The notes beneath the pieces were generated by a model. That model was not told the DNA's origin, did no database searches, and worked only from the letters and a program-made list of their open reading frames with translations. From the NCBI GenBank assembly GCA_027459625.1, contig DAIDHP010000023.1, forward strand, positions 1 to 60,328: a stretch of DNA of 60,328 bases. Reading direction: 5' to 3'. Shown in pieces: positions 19,304-27,929 of this stretch. The position numbers were made by a program, and so were the translations under genes. The number at the start of each line of letters is the position of its first letter. The first letter of the stretch is position 1. The DNA is from Chthonomonadales bacterium (GTDB lineage: Bacteria; Armatimonadota; Chthonomonadetes; Chthonomonadales; CAJBBX01).

Positions 19304-20810
19304 TTACAATCCGGATGTGCTTTCCTGTCTCGCCAATCTCTCAAGTGACGAGGTGTTTACGCCCCCACAACTCGCAAACAAGATGCTCGATCTCCTGCCG
19401 TTGAACATATGGAGCGATCCCAATGCGAAATTTCTAGACCCCGCATGCAAAACAGGAGTGTTTTTACGTGAAATAGCGAAGCGGTTGAATACGGGATTGG
19501 AAGAAATAATACCCAATCATTATGAACGAATTAGTCACATTATGAACTATCAAATATTCGGCATCGCCATCACAGAATTGACCGGTCTAATCTCACGTCG
19601 CTCCCTCTATTGTTCAAAGACAGCTAACGGCAAGTATTCCGTGTGCACGGATTTTTACAACGAAGAGGGTAATATCCATTTTCAGCGTATCAAGCATACC
19701 TGGCAAGATGATCGCTGTGTGTGTTGCGGAGCAAGTAAATCCAATTATGCAAGAGGCGAGGAGCTGGAAACCCACGCCTATGAATTCATCCACACAGAAA
19801 ACTCTGAGGAGATATTCAACGTGAAATTCGATGTTATTATAGGAAATCCACCGTATCAATTGAGCGATGGTGGTGGATCTGGAACAAGCGCAATACCTAT
19901 CTATAATTTATTTGTAACTAATGCAAAAAAATTAAATCCTAAATACTTAATTATGATTATTCCTTCACGATGGTTTGCGGGTGGAAAAGGATTAGATGAA
20001 TTTCGCAATGAAATGTTACACGATAATAGAATTCGCCAAATACACGATTTTATTGAAGCAACAGATTGTTTTCCTGGAGTTCAAATTAAAGGAGGTGTTT
20101 GTTATTTTCTATGGAATAGAGATAATCCAGGGAATTGCATAGTAAAGACTTATAAAAATGGAACAGATAATACCCCCCTTGAACGTCCATTACTTGAAAA
20201 AAATTCTGATGTATTTATTAGATACAATGAAGCAATAAGCATATTTCATAAAGTGCTTAGTTTTTCAGAAACATCAATGGAAAGATTAGTTAGTACAAGG
20301 AAACCTTTTGGTCTACCATCTACTTTTCGTGGACTGGATTGTTGTGAAGGCCATTGCTTGCGTGTTTTCCAGAATGGAGGAGTTTCATATATTGAGCGTT
20401 CTAAATTATCATCCGGTAAAGATTTTATTGATACATGGAAGGTCTTCATTCCTTTCCTTGGCAGTGGCAGTGATTCTTTTCCTCATCAAATATTAGGTAA
20501 ACCTTTCATTGGTGAGCCTGGCACAATTTGCACTGAAACATATCTATTAATCGGATTTTTTTCATCAAGAGAAGAATGCAAAAATGTTATTTCATATATA
20601 TCAACCAAATTTTTTAGATTTATGGTATTACTCAAGAAACCATCGCAAAATGCTACCAAAAAAGTATATTCTTTTGTACCATTACAGGATTTCAGTGAAC
20701 CGTGGACTGATGAGAAGCTCTACAAGAAATATGGCCTCATCAAAGAAGAAATAGACTTTATCGAAAAAATGGTTCGTCCCATGGACAATTACGATGAAAA
20801 TAATATGTAA
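19287..20810 (+). CDS. Eco57I-type N6-adenine DNA methyltransferase
   Basis: 507 residues. Motif I is DPACKTGVF at 51-59 (Lys replaces the usual Gly), and the catalytic motif NPPYQLSDGGG begins near residue 187. A possible zinc knuckle, DRCVCCG, lies between them. This arrangement is that of Eco57I-like methylases in multi-gene restriction operons. GAGG upstream supports the ATG at 19287 within the preceding gene. The DNA from about 19860 to 20690, encoding the presumed target-recognition part, is strikingly AT-rich compared with both ends of the same gene. It modifies adenine in the recognition sequence to protect self DNA. Confidence 0.85.
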   Translation: MPTMSSYNPDVLSCLANLSSDEVFTPPQLANKMLDLLPLNIWSDPNAKFLDPACKTGVFLREIAKRLNTGLEEIIPNHYERISHIMNYQIFGIAITELTGLISRRSLYCSKTANGKYSVCTDFYNEEGNIHFQRIKHTWQDDRCVCCGASKSNYARGEELETHAYEFIHTENSEEIFNVKFDVIIGNPPYQLSDGGGSGTSAIPIYNLFVTNAKKLNPKYLIMIIPSRWFAGGKGLDEFRNEMLHDNRIRQIHDFIEATDCFPGVQIKGGVCYFLWNRDNPGNCIVKTYKNGTDNTPLERPLLEKNSDVFIRYNEAISIFHKVLSFSETSMERLVSTRKPFGLPSTFRGLDCCEGHCLRVFQNGGVSYIERSKLSSGKDFIDTWKVFIPFLGSGSDSFPHQILGKPFIGEPGTICTETYLLIGFFSSREECKNVISYISTKFFRFMVLLKKPSQNATKKVYSFVPLQDFSEPWTDEKLYKKYGLIKEEIDFIEKMVRPMDNYDENNM

Positions 20811-20831
20811 CCAAATATATGGAGCCTGCCA

Positions 20832-23330
20832 ATGAGTGACTACTTCCCACCTCGTCCCAAAGTAGAGCCGAAAATCTATGCATACGAGGATACGAATCCC
20901 CGATATGCGAACCTGCTCAAGATCGGCTATACAACTAAGAGCGTTCAAAGACGAGTGGCTGAGCAGTATTCAACCATAAGGCCAGGAGAGATGCCATATC
21001 GCATATTACTTGAGGAGTCTGCCATCCGAAATGACGGTACAACTTTTACCGACCGTGAAGTGCACAAAATGCTCCTAAATAACGGCATTCAGAATGCTGG
21101 CGGAGAGTGGTTCTGTTGTAAAGTACAACAATTAAAGGCGGCAATAAACGCGGTTCGTGAAAGACAGCTCTTTGAAGAGCAACGTTCACTCAATTTCAAG
21201 ATGCGGCCCGAGCAAAAGGCGGCGGTTGAAATTACTGTTTCCTACTTTAAGAACTGCCGACGCGAAAATAATAAACCGCCACATTTTCTCTGGAATTGTA
21301 AAATGCGCTTCGGTAAGACTTTCGCAGCTTATCAATTAGCAAAACGCATGAATTGGAAAAAAACACTCATTTTGACGTTCAAGCCTGCGGCGCAAAGCGC
21401 TTGGGAGGAGGATTTAAGGCGCCATACAGATTTTGCCGGGTGGCAATTCATCAAGCCTGGGGGATTAACCTACGAGGAGGCGGATAAAAACAAGCCCATC
21501 GTATGCTTTGGGTCGTTTCAAGATTATTTGGGCAAAAATCCTAGCACGGGGGGCATTAAAACAAAAAATAAGTGGGCGCACAACAAATGGGACTGCGTGA
21601 TTTTCGACGAATACCATTATGGTGCATGGCGGGAAAAGGCCAAGGACCTCTTTGAGTTCGAAGACAAGAAAGAAAGGCAGGCGACGGAAGGAGAAGACCT
21701 TGACTACTTTGAAGAGGGCGAATTACCGATAAGCTCCGATCATTATCTATATCTTTCTGGCACGCCGTTTCGAGCTATCGCTACAGGCGAATTCATTGAG
21801 GAGCAAATCTACAACTGGACATACTCAGATGAACAAAAAGCCAAGGAAGAATGGAGGAAAGAGGACAACCCTTACGCCGCCTTGCCGCGCATGGTGTTAA
21901 TGACTTACCAGTTGCCGGATATGATTAAGGAAGTGGCTATGCAGGGAGAGTTCAATGAGTTTGATCTCAACATCTTCTTCTCCGCAGTAGGTGTGGACGA
22001 TAATGCTCAGTTCATTTATAGAGATGAGGTACAGAAATGGCTTGACATGATTCGGGGTGCCTCCCTTTCTACAAGCATTGACAATTTGAAACTCGGCGCC
22101 CGGAAACCACCGCTGCCATTTTCGGATACTCGACTTTTGAACGTGATTTCTCACACGCTGTGGTTTCTACCAAGTATATCCGCATGTTATGCAATGCGCA
22201 ACTTAATCGCCCAAAGACAGAATCGCTTCTATAATGATTACAATGTAATTGTAGCCGCTGGCGCATCAGCAGGAATAGGAGTAAATGCTTTACCACCGGT
22301 ACTTAAGTCAATGGGAGACCCACTAAAAACTAAATCAATAACCCTTACCTGCGGGAAACTTACCACGGGTGTTACGGTTCGGCCTTGGACAGGTATCTTC
22401 ATCCTGCGGAATTCTTCCAGTCCTGAGACCTATTTTCAGGCGGCTTTTCGCGTTCAAAATCCTTGGACTATTACCAATCCAGATGACGTTTCCCCCAACG
22501 AAGAAATAATTCTTAAAAAGGAGTGTTATGTGTTCGACTTTGCTCCAGACCGAGCATTACGGCAGATTGCAGAATATAGTTGCCGACTAAATGTCAACGA
22601 AAATGATCCGGAAAGAAAGGTGGAGGAATTCATCCATTTCCTTCCTGTTTTGGCATACGATGGCAGTTCGATGAAACAAATAGATGCAGCAGGTGTCCTT
22701 GACATGGCCATGAGCGGTACCACGGCGACGTTACTTGCACGCCGATGGGAAAGTGCCCTATTAGTTAATGTGGATAATAACACCTTAGGTCGCTTGATGA
22801 GCAATGAAGCCGCTATGAAGGCACTCATGAGCATAGAAGGATTTCGGAACCTTAATCAAGAAATTGAAACCATTATCAATAAATCCGAAGCGGTGCAAAG
22901 AGCTAAGATAGAAGCGAACGACAAGAATATCTCCCCGGAAGAGAAGAAGCAAATATTGGAAGAGGAGAAGGCATACAAGAGCCTCAGGAAAAAGATACAA
23001 GACAAGCTAATCAAATTCGCTACACGCATCCCTATTTTCATGTATCTTACGGATTATCGAGAGCGCACTCTTAAGGACGTGATTACTCTATTGGAGCCTG
23101 GCTTGTTTAAGAAAGTCACAGGCTTGGCGGTGAAGGACTTTGAGTTATTAGTTAGTATCGGCGTGTTTAACAGTGCCTTGATGAACGATGCGGTCTATAA
23201 ATTTAAGAGATACGAAGACCCCAGTCTAACTTATGCCGGAGTAAATAAACACAAAGATGAAGATATCGGTCTTTACGATACAGTTTTGCGATGTAAAGAG
23301 TATGAAGCGATAGTTGCGATAGAAGCATAA
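20832..23330 (+). CDS. GIY-YIG nuclease-SF2 helicase restriction subunit
   Basis: 832 residues. Residues 1-110 resemble a T5orf172/GIY-YIG nuclease domain (KIYAYEDTNPRYANLLKIGYTTKSVQRR). From about 125 an SF2 helicase core follows: motif I KMRFGKT near 156, motif II DEYH near 259, SGTPFR as motif III, and LTCGKLTTGVTVRPW with AAFRVQNPW as motifs V-VI. The nuclease and translocase in one chain, with two methylase genes upstream, make this the restriction subunit. Start supported by GGAG and a 21-base gap to the preceding stop. The C-terminal 200 residues are coiled-coil rich (EEKKQILEEEKAYKSLRKK). ATP-driven cleavage of unmodified DNA is the expected role. Confidence 0.85.
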   Translation: MSDYFPPRPKVEPKIYAYEDTNPRYANLLKIGYTTKSVQRRVAEQYSTIRPGEMPYRILLEESAIRNDGTTFTDREVHKMLLNNGIQNAGGEWFCCKVQQLKAAINAVRERQLFEEQRSLNFKMRPEQKAAVEITVSYFKNCRRENNKPPHFLWNCKMRFGKTFAAYQLAKRMNWKKTLILTFKPAAQSAWEEDLRRHTDFAGWQFIKPGGLTYEEADKNKPIVCFGSFQDYLGKNPSTGGIKTKNKWAHNKWDCVIFDEYHYGAWREKAKDLFEFEDKKERQATEGEDLDYFEEGELPISSDHYLYLSGTPFRAIATGEFIEEQIYNWTYSDEQKAKEEWRKEDNPYAALPRMVLMTYQLPDMIKEVAMQGEFNEFDLNIFFSAVGVDDNAQFIYRDEVQKWLDMIRGASLSTSIDNLKLGARKPPLPFSDTRLLNVISHTLWFLPSISACYAMRNLIAQRQNRFYNDYNVIVAAGASAGIGVNALPPVLKSMGDPLKTKSITLTCGKLTTGVTVRPWTGIFILRNSSSPETYFQAAFRVQNPWTITNPDDVSPNEEIILKKECYVFDFAPDRALRQIAEYSCRLNVNENDPERKVEEFIHFLPVLAYDGSSMKQIDAAGVLDMAMSGTTATLLARRWESALLVNVDNNTLGRLMSNEAAMKALMSIEGFRNLNQEIETIINKSEAVQRAKIEANDKNISPEEKKQILEEEKAYKSLRKKIQDKLIKFATRIPIFMYLTDYRERTLKDVITLLEPGLFKKVTGLAVKDFELLVSIGVFNSALMNDAVYKFKRYEDPSLTYAGVNKHKDEDIGLYDTVLRCKEYEAIVAIEA

Positions 23331-23366
23331 TAGTATAATATATTGTTATCAACATTGATTATATAA

Positions 23367-23537
23367 CGACATATAGGATCTCCCCCTTACCCCAACGACC
23401 TCGTGGCGAAGGCGCTTGGAGTGTCGCCCCGCGCATGGGATAACTGCAAGAGCGGTGTGCGCAAGCCCCGCCCGCCTGTGGCGCGAAGGTTGGTAGCCAT
23501 GTCCGCAATATTGGCCGTCACCTCGCCATCAGACTAA
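23367..23537 (+). pseudogene. possible HTH protein remnant
   Basis: An open frame without a usual start reads DLVAKALGVSPRAWDNCKSGVRKPRPPVARRL, like the recognition region of a small helix-turn-helix repressor. The only start-like codon is GTG at 23403. It lies between the restriction operon and another small HTH-like ORF. Could be a decayed controller gene; weak. Confidence 0.3.
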
Positions 23538-23552
23538 TCGGAATGAGCAAGG

Positions 23553-23819
23553 TTGCTGAACGAATTCATCCGTTTGCAATCCGAAAAAGGCGCTAAGGCG
23601 AAAAACGACGCGCCCTATCCCGTCATCCTGAGGACAGCCTGCGGGATTATCGAAAGGTTAGGCTTGCGACGCTATGCGGAGTTAGCCGACGTGGACCCTT
23701 GCAGTCTCTCCAAGACGCTAAGCGGCAAGCGAACTACCCCCGATGCATTGCTCCCGAAGCTGAAAGCGGCTAATCAGGAAGTGCTTAAAAACCTTGACGA
23801 TGCGCGAGAAATTCAATGA
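23553..23819 (+). CDS. small HTH-like protein
   Basis: 88 residues from a TTG start. The segment YAELADVDPCSLSKTLSGKRTTPDALLPKL resembles the helix-turn-helix of XRE-type repressors. Ribosome site poor. Located just behind the restriction operon, so a control function is possible but not shown. Confidence 0.45.
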   Translation: MLNEFIRLQSEKGAKAKNDAPYPVILRTACGIIERLGLRRYAELADVDPCSLSKTLSGKRTTPDALLPKLKAANQEVLKNLDDAREIQ

Positions 23820-23891
23820 AGCGATAATCGCGATTACGGACTGTTGGAAAAAATCGCGCACGTTTTTCGGCGACGAGGGAAGTAACCCCGC

Positions 23892-23920
23892 TTGACATCC
23901 CTCGCCCAGCTCGGTATAAT
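23892..23920 (+). promoter_or_regulatory. consensus sigma-70 promoter of tRNA-Pro
   Basis: TTGACA at 23892-23897 and TATAAT at 23915-23920, separated by exactly 17 bases; both hexamers are perfect. The mature tRNA begins 12 bases after the -10 box. Confidence 0.9.
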
Positions 23921-23931
23921 ACCATTGTAAA

Positions 23932-24005
23932 CGGGGTGTAGCTCAGTTTGGTAGAGTGTCGGTATGGGGTACCGAAGGTCGCAAGTTCAAGTCTTGTCAC
24001 CCCGA
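23932..24005 (+). tRNA. tRNA-Pro(GGG)
   Basis: 74 bases folding as a full cloverleaf: acceptor CGGGGTG/CACCCCG, D-arm GCTC/GAGT, anticodon stem TCGGT/ACCGA with loop ATGGGGT (anticodon GGG, G37), T-arm GCAAG-TTCAAGT-CTTGT. The C1-G72 pair is typical of bacterial tRNA-Pro. The 3' CCA is not encoded. Reads CCC and, by wobble, CCU codons. Confidence 0.93.
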
Positions 24006-24010
24006 CATCC

Positions 24011-24055
24011 ATCGCCTGAAGGGGTTCGGCAATCGCCGAATCTCCATCAGGCGAT
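24011..24055 (+). terminator. hairpin terminator after tRNA-Pro
   Basis: Outer arms ATCGCCTGA (24011-24019) and TCAGGCGAT (24047-24055) pair perfectly. An inner hairpin TTCGGC/GCCGAA (24025-24030/24035-24040) stacks inside. Followed by ATTTATT. Likely ends the tRNA transcript. Confidence 0.8.
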
Positions 24056-24076
24056 ATTTATTCAGGATTGACCAAG

Positions 24077-24568
24077 ATGGCGCAACTCTCGCACGATTCA
24101 GTCTTCATCATCACCTCCCCTCCCGAGGCGGAGGAGAATTCCGATTTCTCCCCCTTCTCCTTCACCGCGCCCGAGACCATCGCCTACTGTTGTTTCTTCA
24201 AAACCGCCCAACTAAGAGAGGAGTATCTCGATGCACTCCATAAACACGGCAATCTCAACGTCACGGAGCTTGCGGAGCCGGGGCTTGAGAAAAGGTTGCG
24301 AAGAGAGTGGTCGCTAAGCGTGAGAGGAGGGGATCACGAAATCGCGTTACTCACTCTGGCGCAATGGTGGACGAACGTACGGAAGAGAACCTACCATATC
24401 TACCGCCTCAAAACCGGATACAGCCCTTACATGGCCGTCTGCATAATCGCACTGGCCGAACTCACCCCGGACGATCTCCGCGAAAACATGGTGATCGGCA
24501 TGGACGGCATGGAGGCTCGCAAGCGGGAGATCATGGAGGAGTTCGGATTTGGCGGATTGGGACTGTAA
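24077..24568 (+). CDS. conserved-looking cytoplasmic protein of unknown function
   Basis: 163 residues from the ATG at 24077 (AGGA nine bases upstream). No signal peptide or membrane segment. Helical C-terminal half with a charged tail (ARKREIMEEFGFGG). I do not recognise it. Base composition matches the chromosome rather than the restriction operon. Confidence 0.55.
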   Translation: MAQLSHDSVFIITSPPEAEENSDFSPFSFTAPETIAYCCFFKTAQLREEYLDALHKHGNLNVTELAEPGLEKRLRREWSLSVRGGDHEIALLTLAQWWTNVRKRTYHIYRLKTGYSPYMAVCIIALAELTPDDLRENMVIGMDGMEARKREIMEEFGFGGLGL

Positions 24569-24700
24569 TTCACCTCGCCACGCGATATTATTCCCAACTG
24601 ATAAATTTAAGGAACAGATTCCATCCTATTTCCGTCATACACTCGAGTTAAACCCTATTGGCTCTGCATTCACCCTCATTGGAGCAGGAAGGAGTGCATA

Positions 24701-24883
24701 ATGATCGGAAAGAGCAAACGCGGATTCGCATCCATGGATGCGGAAAAGCAGAGGAACATCGCCAGCAAGGGCGGAAAAGCCGCCCATGAAAAGGGCACCG
24801 CTCACGAATTCACCTCCGAGGAGGCGCGGGAGGCGGGTCGCAAGGGCGGTGAATCGGGAAAACGGAGCGTTCAAAAAGTTTAA
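24701..24883 (+). CDS. KGG-repeat general stress protein
   Basis: 60 residues, hydrophilic, with repeated GFASMDAEKQRNIASKGGKAAH and EAGRKGGESGKR segments of the KGG (Con-10/GsiB/YciG-like) stress family. A strong AGGAAGGAG precedes the ATG. Such proteins accumulate in desiccation or stationary phase and are thought to protect macromolecules. Confidence 0.85.
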   Translation: MIGKSKRGFASMDAEKQRNIASKGGKAAHEKGTAHEFTSEEAREAGRKGGESGKRSVQKV

Positions 24884-24967
24884 CGCCTTTTGATATCCGG
24901 AATCCCATTTATGTTTTCGATTGTATTTTTGCTGCGAGGGTTCATCCGATTCGGGATGAGCCCTTTG

Positions 24968-25321
24968 TTAAATCGAGTTGGGTTTTATAATTCCTGGCTT
25001 GCCTAAAAACCAAAGTGCTAGCCCGGGAATGATGAAGGGAAGACCATAAACCAATATAACAAAAGTATCTCGGGATTGAACGGACATAATCGCGCCGCCG
25101 ATAGCCATGCAGAGCGCACCGGTCCTTATTCGAAACCATATCATAACACATCCAAATAAAAGGAGAAGGAGTGCGGGTAAATAGGGGATTAATCCATCAC
25201 CTCTTCCATGAAAAATATCCGACATTCCTTCTCCTATGAAAAAGATCATAAGAAAGAGACCGAATAGGCTAACAATTACTTTCAGCGTGAGGGCAACAAG
25301 CAATTTTCCGCCTTTGTTCAT
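24968..25321 (-). CDS. small multi-pass membrane protein
   Basis: 117 residues with about four hydrophobic segments (KLLVALTLKVIVSLFGLFLMIFFI, LIPYLPALLLLLFGCVMIWF, TGALCMAIGGAIMSV, FVILVYGLPFIIPGLALWFL). AGGAG precedes the start. Function unknown. Divergent from the comEC gene, with 138 bases between the starts. Confidence 0.65.
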   Translation of the reverse strand: MNKGGKLLVALTLKVIVSLFGLFLMIFFIGEGMSDIFHGRGDGLIPYLPALLLLLFGCVMIWFRIRTGALCMAIGGAIMSVQSRDTFVILVYGLPFIIPGLALWFLGKPGIIKPNSI

Positions 25322-25459
25322 AGTTCATCTCCTCTTGAGCTGGAACGGAATATTATAAACTGATTGCACCATCATCTGTTTCTATTGGAATTACGCAGGA
25401 AGTTTGCATTGGTTTCATCGAATATCCTAATCTCTATAAAATAAACTACGCGTCAAGCC

Positions 25460-27145
25460 ATGAAGCGAGATTGCCAATTGAACGAATGTCCCTTCGCCCG
25501 CGCCTCCTCCCTCTGCTGCAGGGCGGCTGTTCTTTGCGCCGGCGGGTTCGCGGCCGGCATCCCATTTGAAAATCATCCTTGGATCACCTTGATTGCGCCG
25601 TTCCTTGGGTTCATCCTCTGCAAATGGCATCTTCACGGCAGAGCCTGCCTGCAACAGGCGCTCCTCCTGCCCTCCCTCTTCCTCTGCCTCGGAGCGTTCA
25701 GAGCGCACGCTTGCTTCGTATCCGCCAAAGCCGACGTCGGCGATTTGCCTCCCGGGGTGTATTGGGTGCGGGGAAGCATCGCTTCCGAACCGACACTGGA
25801 TTCGAACCGATTCCGATGCGAACTGACAGTCACCGAGGCGGGACTTGGACCGGATGATTTACATCGCTGTTCAGGAAAGATACTGATCTCCATGCCTCTT
25901 AAGCCGAACAACACCTCCTTCGCATTCGGACAGCGGCTTGAAGCCCACGGCATGCTGCTGCCCATCGAGCCTAACAGCAATCCTGCAGGCTTTAATCCGC
26001 AGCGATATTACTCCTACCGCCATATCACTCGAATCATGCAAAGCAAGAACCCGGAAAGCTGGAAAATTATCGCCAACCCCTCTTGGATAGGATGGATTCC
26101 TCAATTGGCCCTGAACGCGCGTAAGAACCTGCAAAACAGCTTGGACAAGCTTCTTCCGCCGTTTGAATCCAGCTTTTTGGCGGGAATCATGCTTGGCTCC
26201 CGCACACAGATTCCGAACTCCTTTCAGGATGATTTCGCGGTGACCGGTTCGAGCCATATCCTTGCCGCTTCCGGGATGAACGTCGGAATGGTCGCGGCAT
26301 GGCTCTACCTGCTCTCTCGCTTTATCCCTTTGCCCAAAAGGTATTTCCACCGCGCCTTGTTGTTCGCACTCTTCTTTTACACGTTGGTCTGTGGAGGCTC
26401 GCCCTCCATCGTTCGAGCTGATTTGATGGCGTCTCTTTTTCTCTGCGCCAAACTTCTGGACCGTGACGGCGATTTGCCGATATCCGTGGCGCTCTCCGCC
26501 TTTCTCATCCTTCTTTTCGAACCGGGAAGCCTTTACGATATCGGATTCCAATTATCCTACGCGACGGTCATCCCCATCATCGCGCTGCAACCGACGTTCG
26601 AGATGATTTCCAAGAGTCTGGCGTCGCCTGCGACATCCCGGTCGAATGGGATGATACGTAAAGGGGAAATGATCCTTGCGGAAACGGCTCTGCTCACCGT
26701 TGCGGCGCAGCTTGGCTCCCTGCCTCTGACGATTTTATATTTCAATCAGTTTTCCATCGTAGCCCTCGGAGTGAACCTGCTTGTTGTCCCCACGCTTGCG
26801 TACCTCACGGGCATGGGCTTCATTGTGTGGGCGATCAGCGCGATCTGGCTGCAACTCGCCTCTATCCTTGCGCTTTTTGTTCTCTCCCCCGCACTGCTTT
26901 TCCTTGAGGGCGCGGTTCACGCTGGCGCCTCCGTCCCCTACGCCTCCGTATTCGTAAGCTCACCGAACGGCGCATGGATTTTCTGCTATTACATTATATT
27001 AGCCCTCGGCATACGCATGCTCAATATCCGATGTGAGGAGCGAACGCAAGATGAAAAGAAAGCTCGCGATAGCCATTCCGGTAATCACGCTGACATTGCT
27101 ATTGGCAATTCTGATCCCGAATCTTCTCATTCCCCGCCACGATAA
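25460..27145 (+). CDS. comEC: ComEC N-terminal and channel domains (DNA uptake)
   Basis: 561 residues. N-terminal membrane helices, then a DUF4131/OB-like region (residues about 80-190), then the Competence domain of many helices from about 230, including the conserved FAVTGSSHILAASGMNVGM and GGSPSIVRADLMA. This forms the inner-membrane channel for single-stranded DNA during natural transformation. The metallo-beta-lactamase domain normally fused at the C-terminus is absent and is encoded by the next, overlapping ORF in the +1 frame. The last 40 residues (ERTQDEKKAR onward) are off-frame sequence shared with that gene. Either a true split gene or a frameshift (biological or assembly). Confidence 0.85.
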   Translation: MKRDCQLNECPFARASSLCCRAAVLCAGGFAAGIPFENHPWITLIAPFLGFILCKWHLHGRACLQQALLLPSLFLCLGAFRAHACFVSAKADVGDLPPGVYWVRGSIASEPTLDSNRFRCELTVTEAGLGPDDLHRCSGKILISMPLKPNNTSFAFGQRLEAHGMLLPIEPNSNPAGFNPQRYYSYRHITRIMQSKNPESWKIIANPSWIGWIPQLALNARKNLQNSLDKLLPPFESSFLAGIMLGSRTQIPNSFQDDFAVTGSSHILAASGMNVGMVAAWLYLLSRFIPLPKRYFHRALLFALFFYTLVCGGSPSIVRADLMASLFLCAKLLDRDGDLPISVALSAFLILLFEPGSLYDIGFQLSYATVIPIIALQPTFEMISKSLASPATSRSNGMIRKGEMILAETALLTVAAQLGSLPLTILYFNQFSIVALGVNLLVVPTLAYLTGMGFIVWAISAIWLQLASILALFVLSPALLFLEGAVHAGASVPYASVFVSSPNGAWIFCYYIILALGIRMLNIRCEERTQDEKKARDSHSGNHADIAIGNSDPESSHSPPR

Positions 27146-27929
27146 TCGTTTGATGGTGACTTTTCTCGATGTGGGACAGGGTGACGCCATCGTCATTCGC
27201 ACGTCAACGGGTGCCGCAATGCTGGTGGACTGCGGACCGGCGTGGGATGGGGATGACGCAGGCAGAAGAACCATCCTTCCCTACCTTCGTTCTCAGTCCA
27301 TCCAAAAACTGGACGCTCTCTTTTTGACCCATCCCGATATGGATCACATCGGCGGCGCGCCAAGCATTCTCAGAAGGGTCACAGTGAAACGGGTGTTCGC
27401 AGGCGGTGACGATTGGAATGAGAAGACACACCCCTTGTTATATCGAATCCTTCGAGAGCGAAGGCTGAAGTTAACGCCACTCGATAGGGGGAAGTCCATC
27501 GAGATGGGAGAGGGAGTGAAACTACGCGTGCTCAATCCCGGCAATGACAAGAGGACGACCGATAACGAGGATAGCCTCGTCATACGGCTGGAGTACGGAA
27601 ACAGCTGCCTGCTGCTAACGGGGGATGCGGGGGCGGAGGCGGAGGCGAACATGCTGCATGGCGGGGAGGACCTGAGGGCGCAACTCATCAAGATCGCCCA
27701 TCATGGAAGCCGATTCGGCAGCATGGAAAGGTTTCTGAAGGCGGTGCATCCGCAAGCGGCGATCATTCTGGTCGGGAAGCGAAACCGATTCGGACATCCC
27801 GCGCCTGCGGTGATGGAGCGTTTGGAGGGGATGCATGTTCGAGTTTATAGAACGGACAGAGACGGAGCCATCACCGCCGAGACCGACGGGAACGTATGGC
27901 GCATTCGTACGGTGGGAGCGGAGCGATGA
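27051..27929 (+). CDS. ComEC C-terminal metallo-beta-lactamase-fold protein
   Basis: 292 residues from the ATG at 27051 with GAGGAG upstream. It starts with a transmembrane helix (AIAIPVITLTLLLAILIPNLL) followed by the ComEC-type MBL domain: FLDVGQGDAIVI, LVDCGP, the metal motif THPDMDHIGG, LLLTGDAG, and IAHHGSRFGS. Overlaps the end of the channel gene by 95 bases. In ComEC this domain is thought to degrade the non-transported strand. The intact metal ligands and its own ribosome site suggest it is functional as a separate polypeptide. Confidence 0.85.
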   Translation: MKRKLAIAIPVITLTLLLAILIPNLLIPRHDNRLMVTFLDVGQGDAIVIRTSTGAAMLVDCGPAWDGDDAGRRTILPYLRSQSIQKLDALFLTHPDMDHIGGAPSILRRVTVKRVFAGGDDWNEKTHPLLYRILRERRLKLTPLDRGKSIEMGEGVKLRVLNPGNDKRTTDNEDSLVIRLEYGNSCLLLTGDAGAEAEANMLHGGEDLRAQLIKIAHHGSRFGSMERFLKAVHPQAAIILVGKRNRFGHPAPAVMERLEGMHVRVYRTDRDGAITAETDGNVWRIRTVGAER

